From Prevotella sp. (GTDB lineage: Bacteria; Bacteroidota; Bacteroidia; Bacteroidales; Bacteroidaceae): a stretch of 32,099 nt of DNA. The stretch's first letter is position 1, and each line of letters begins with the position of its first letter. Under the pieces are notes generated by a model. It ran no database searches. It saw only the letters and a list, made by a program, of their open reading frames with translations, and had not been told where the DNA came from. Position numbers and translations under genes: made by a program. Where the stretch lies: assembly GCA_029054825.1 (NCBI GenBank), contig JAIDEM010000226.1:1-32099 (forward strand), read 5' to 3'. Shown here in pieces: positions 29,597 to 32,099 of the stretch.

Positions 29597-30406
29597 TTAT
29601 CCGATGATTTTCTCATCGAGAAGTTCTACAATAAGTCCGTTGATGTCTTCTTCCGAACCGGTGAGCGTGCGTGATTCCTTTGCCTTGAAGACGATGTTCT
29701 TCACGGCTTTCACGTTGGTAGGAGAGCCGGCTTTGCCGATCTGCTTCGGGTCGCACTCGATATCCTGTGCGTTCCACTCCGGTATAGCGGCTTTCTTGTA
29801 TGCCATGATTCGCTTTGCATTTGCCGGGCGGCAAGGTGCAGCAGAGCCATTAACTGTGACAACGAGAGGCAGCGGAGCCTCTACGGTCTCCACACCACCG
29901 TCGATATGACGCTTTATGACAATCTTTCTTGCAGCTTCGTCAAGGGAGAGAATCTCTTCTGCGTATGTCACCTGTGTGAGTCCGAGCTTCTCGGCTATCT
30001 GCGGGCCTACCTGTGCGGTATCGCCGTCGATGGCTTGGCGTCCGCATAGGATGATGTCGGCGTCACCGGTTTTCTTGACAGCCTGTGCGAGTGTGTATGA
30101 TGTGGCAAGGGTATCTGCACCGCCGAGAGGGCGGTCGGTAACGACATATCCTTTGTCTGCACCGCGGTAGAGTGCTTCGCGGATGATGGCGGCAGCCTTA
30201 GGGAGTCCCATAGTCACGACTGTCACGACAGAGCCAGGGTACTTGTCCTTAAGGATAAGAGCCTGCTCAAGAGCGTTGAGGTCGTCCGGGTTGAAAACGG
30301 CAGGCAACGCGGCACGGTTGACGGTGCCTTCCGGAGTCATGGCGTCAGGGCCGACATTTCTTGTGTCTGGTACTTGTTTGGCAAGTACAACAATCTTTAA
30401 ACTCAT
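29597..30406 (-). CDS. etfB: Electron transfer flavoprotein subunit beta
   Basis: The 269-residue FixA/EtfB protein begins with IVVLAKQVPDTRNVG, has the conserved stretch DLNALEQALILKDK (43-56), VVTVVTMGLPKAAAIIREALYRGADKGYVV, and the Etf beta signature region ILCGRQAIDGDTAQVGPQIAEKLGLTQVTYAEEI (119-152). It binds a second nucleotide (AMP or FAD, depending on the type of Etf). It is the first gene of the etfB-etfA-dehydrogenase operon, has its own promoter about 110 bases upstream, and the leader has no obvious structure. Confidence 0.93.
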   Translation of the reverse strand: MSLKIVVLAKQVPDTRNVGPDAMTPEGTVNRAALPAVFNPDDLNALEQALILKDKYPGSVVTVVTMGLPKAAAIIREALYRGADKGYVVTDRPLGGADTLATSYTLAQAVKKTGDADIILCGRQAIDGDTAQVGPQIAEKLGLTQVTYAEEILSLDEAARKIVIKRHIDGGVETVEAPLPLVVTVNGSAAPCRPANAKRIMAYKKAAIPEWNAQDIECDPKQIGKAGSPTNVKAVKNIVFKAKESRTLTGSEEDINGLIVELLDEKIIG

Positions 30407-30509
30407 AAGATGTGGTTTTAGTTATTATCTTTTTGTTGTTGTATTTTTATTGTGTCTGTGCAATGTTCCGCGGATTTAAGTGGCTTATAGTCCGTGTCTT
30501 CTTGCTCTG

Positions 30510-30540
30510 CAAAAGTACAAAATATTTCGCAAACGGCAAA
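30510..30540 (-). promoter_or_regulatory. Promoter of the etfBA operon
   Basis: On the minus strand TTTG (30540-30537) and TACTTTTG (30517-30510) are spaced by 19 bases. Confidence 0.78.
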
Positions 30541-30653
30541 GAAAAACATGAAAAATATGGCAGAGAGCCCATAGCCGTGCATGGCTGAGAATTAATTTCT
30601 GCCGATGTCGGTGGCTGTCATGTGCCGGGCGTGTGGCGGATTGCCTGTTGTGT

Positions 30654-30750
30654 GGTCACGGGCGTTTTGCGGAAGGTGACCTTTTGCTGGGTAGAGGGTG
30701 ACCTTTTACCCTGTCAACCGTGACCTTTTGTGGTGTAAAAGGTCACGGTT
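30654..30750 (+). repeat. 22-bp-phased GGTSACC array, copy 3 (five units)
   Basis: Cores lie at GGTCACG 30654, GGTGACC 30675, GGTGACC 30697, CGTGACC 30719 and GGTCACG 30741; the spacings are 21, 22, 22 and 22. The last two units form a perfect 14-bp hairpin, 30716-30729 with 30737-30750, loop GTGGTGT, and its right arm contains the dacB stop codon (30743-30745). CTGTCAACCGTGACC matches the GTGTCAACCGTCACC of copy 2. The rest of the gap to the etfB promoter (30541-30653) shows nothing recognisable. Confidence 0.8.
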
Positions 30751-32035
30751 CGGTCGGCTGTTGCTGACATTGTGTCCCGTATCCGTAAAGAATCATGCAG
30801 ACCTTGTCCTGGAAAGCCTTGGCAGGTGCTGAGCGGCGTATGCCTTGGTTGATGATGGAGAAGCACAGGACGTTGCCGTTCTCTGTCGTCAGGTATCCTG
30901 CCAGTGAGGATATTCCCGTAAGGGTGCCTGTCTTGGCACGCACTTTGCCTTGGCATTTCGTGCGTTTCATCCTTTCTTTCAGCGTGCCGTCGACTCCTGC
31001 GACAGGCATGGACTGGTAGAGATGGCTGTATATATTGGAGTCTTTATAGGCGTAGCGCAGGAGCTTTGCCTGCAACTCTGCCGTCTGGTAGTTGTACAGC
31101 GACAGGCCTGAACCGTCAGCGAGACGATAGTCGGAAGGGTCAAGTCCGAGCTTGCGTATCAGCCGATTCATGACAGAGAAGGCCGATTTTGCAGAGGCTC
31201 TCTTGCCCCCAGCCTTGTGGGCTATCTGGTAGAGCATCGTCTCGGCATAGAAATTGTCGGACTCTTTCATCATCCTGCCAAGTATCTGGTCAAGGGTGTG
31301 GTGGCGTGTGACGAGTGTCGATGGGGCGATACATGACGATGCTGTGGCAATCCTGTTGCCGAGAGAGTCTCTCGGGATGGAGTCTTTGGGCAAAATCACG
31401 ATATGTGCATTGGCAAGCATCTGTCTGAATTTGTCGAGAAACTTGTCCTTGCGGTTCCATGGCAGCGGCGTGAGGACAGGGTTCTTGTCATCCCAGCACC
31501 ATCCTTCGCCTAACATCTTGGAGTCCTTGAACGACCTGTCCTCCTTAAGTTCGCCATAGATGGTGTCTGTATCGAGTTTCTCGACAGCCTCTACAAATGC
31601 GTTCATGTCGTCGCTGTTGAACCGTGGGTCCATTCCTCCCACGACAGTGAGGTCGCCATCGTTGTATTTTAATGATGTGGCGTAGCGGTACGAACCGTCC
31701 AGATAGTCAAGTGCGGTGATGGCTGTAAGAACCTTCATGGTCGATGCCGGGCGCAGCAGCTGGCGCTCGTTATGGGCAAAGACGAGAGAGTCGGCAGTGA
31801 GGTCGTAGACCATGATGCCCACTTGGGTCTTCTTGAAAAAGTCTGTGTCTATGAGTTCGCTTATCTTCTGTTGTACGGTTCTGTGCACAAGGCTGTCCGA
31901 AGCCAGTGTGTCTGTCTCCAGCGTGTTGGTGTATATGGTGTCTGTCGTGACGGAGTCTGTCACTGCCTGCGCTGTGCACGGCAGTAACAGCAGGAGAGGG
32001 AAGAGGAGATATGTGAGTATAAACAGTCGTTTCAT
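30743..32035 (-). CDS. dacB: D-alanyl-D-alanine carboxypeptidase/endopeptidase (PBP4 type)
   Basis: The 430-residue class C penicillin-binding protein trims the terminal D-Ala of peptidoglycan side chains and cuts cross-links in the periplasm. The three active-site motifs are in order: S98-T-M-K101 (RPASTMKVLTA), S260-D-N262 (MKESDNFYAET) and K369-T-G371 (VRAKTGTLTGISS), with the large inserted domain between the first two that is typical of PBP4. A signal peptide (LFILTYLLFPLLLLLPCTAQA) precedes a threonine-rich spacer (TDTIYTNTLETDTL). ATG 32035 is chosen; an in-frame ATG 45 bases upstream would add polar residues ahead of the signal peptide. The last four codons (PTEP) and the stop lie inside a repeat hairpin. 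Confidence 0.9.
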   Translation of the reverse strand: MKRLFILTYLLFPLLLLLPCTAQAVTDSVTTDTIYTNTLETDTLASDSLVHRTVQQKISELIDTDFFKKTQVGIMVYDLTADSLVFAHNERQLLRPASTMKVLTAITALDYLDGSYRYATSLKYNDGDLTVVGGMDPRFNSDDMNAFVEAVEKLDTDTIYGELKEDRSFKDSKMLGEGWCWDDKNPVLTPLPWNRKDKFLDKFRQMLANAHIVILPKDSIPRDSLGNRIATASSCIAPSTLVTRHHTLDQILGRMMKESDNFYAETMLYQIAHKAGGKRASAKSAFSVMNRLIRKLGLDPSDYRLADGSGLSLYNYQTAELQAKLLRYAYKDSNIYSHLYQSMPVAGVDGTLKERMKRTKCQGKVRAKTGTLTGISSLAGYLTTENGNVLCFSIINQGIRRSAPAKAFQDKVCMILYGYGTQCQQQPTEP

Positions 32036-32099
32036 GGTTGTCGGTTTTGCAGTGTGAGGATTTTCTTGGAGCATCCCCACATATTATAATATATATAAT

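Overview
The window reads as chromosomal DNA of a Bacteroidota species, most likely a Prevotella-like member of the Bacteroidales. Nine or so upstream regions carry the Bacteroidetes sigma-ABfr type promoter (TTG or TTTG, about 19-20 bases, then TAnnTTTG). The genes also fit: a topoisomerase IV subunit A followed by a DUF3316-like protein and an S41 lipoprotein, FabI, an EtfBA/acyl-CoA dehydrogenase operon and many small outer-membrane proteins. This assignment is inference from gene content and promoters; no search was run.

Layout. Bases 1-6304 (+) are the end of a surface-polysaccharide locus: a polysaccharide pyruvyl transferase cut by the window edge, an F420-hydrogenase-beta-like iron-sulfur protein, an insertion-element relic, three GT4 glycosyltransferases, a WcaF-type acetyltransferase and a GT2 glycosyltransferase, mostly with overlapping ends. 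The first 5 kb is visibly more AT-rich than the rest. Bases 6623-14138 (-) run topoisomerase IV subunit A (parC) > DUF3316-like > S41 peptidase lipoprotein > ABC ATPase > ABC-2 permease > HIT protein. From 14382 (+) come a GNAT-like protein, an NfeD/SPFH membrane pair and tRNA-Leu(UAG)/tRNA-Ala(GGC). Bases 18575-22633 (-) hold two envelope-flavoured units: metallophosphoesterase lipoprotein > outer-membrane protein > YjbR > Crp/Fnr regulator, then lipoprotein > outer-membrane protein. Then, all on (-): a bile-acid:Na+ symporter family protein, a PAP2 phosphatase, fabI, etfB > etfA > acyl-CoA dehydrogenase and dacB (PBP4).

The genes are mostly ordinary. The unusual signal is between them. (1) Three arrays (15650-15763, 23822-23913, 30654-30750) contain GGTSACC-like cores spaced almost always exactly 22 bp apart; neighbouring units pair into perfect 12-15 bp hairpins, and all three arrays have the same orientation relative to the gene they follow. 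(2) At least five intergenic regions carry a low-complexity element that, read in the direction of transcription, starts at or just after a stop codon with a GT-rich arm (GGTTAT, GGTTTAG) and ends with an AC-rich arm (ATAACCG). (3) Between fabI and the PAP2 gene a ~185 bp unit is present twice, and its central hairpin has changed by paired substitutions, as expected of a structured nucleic acid. These three families are the best candidates here for something not yet described; I cannot tell from one window whether they are known repeats of this lineage.

Other regulatory detail: mirror-image divergent promoters between parC and the GNAT gene, a structured leader before the GNAT gene, a canonical intrinsic terminator after the tRNAs, a 16-bp palindrome next to the Crp/Fnr gene, and a long hairpin between etfA and the acyl-CoA dehydrogenase gene.
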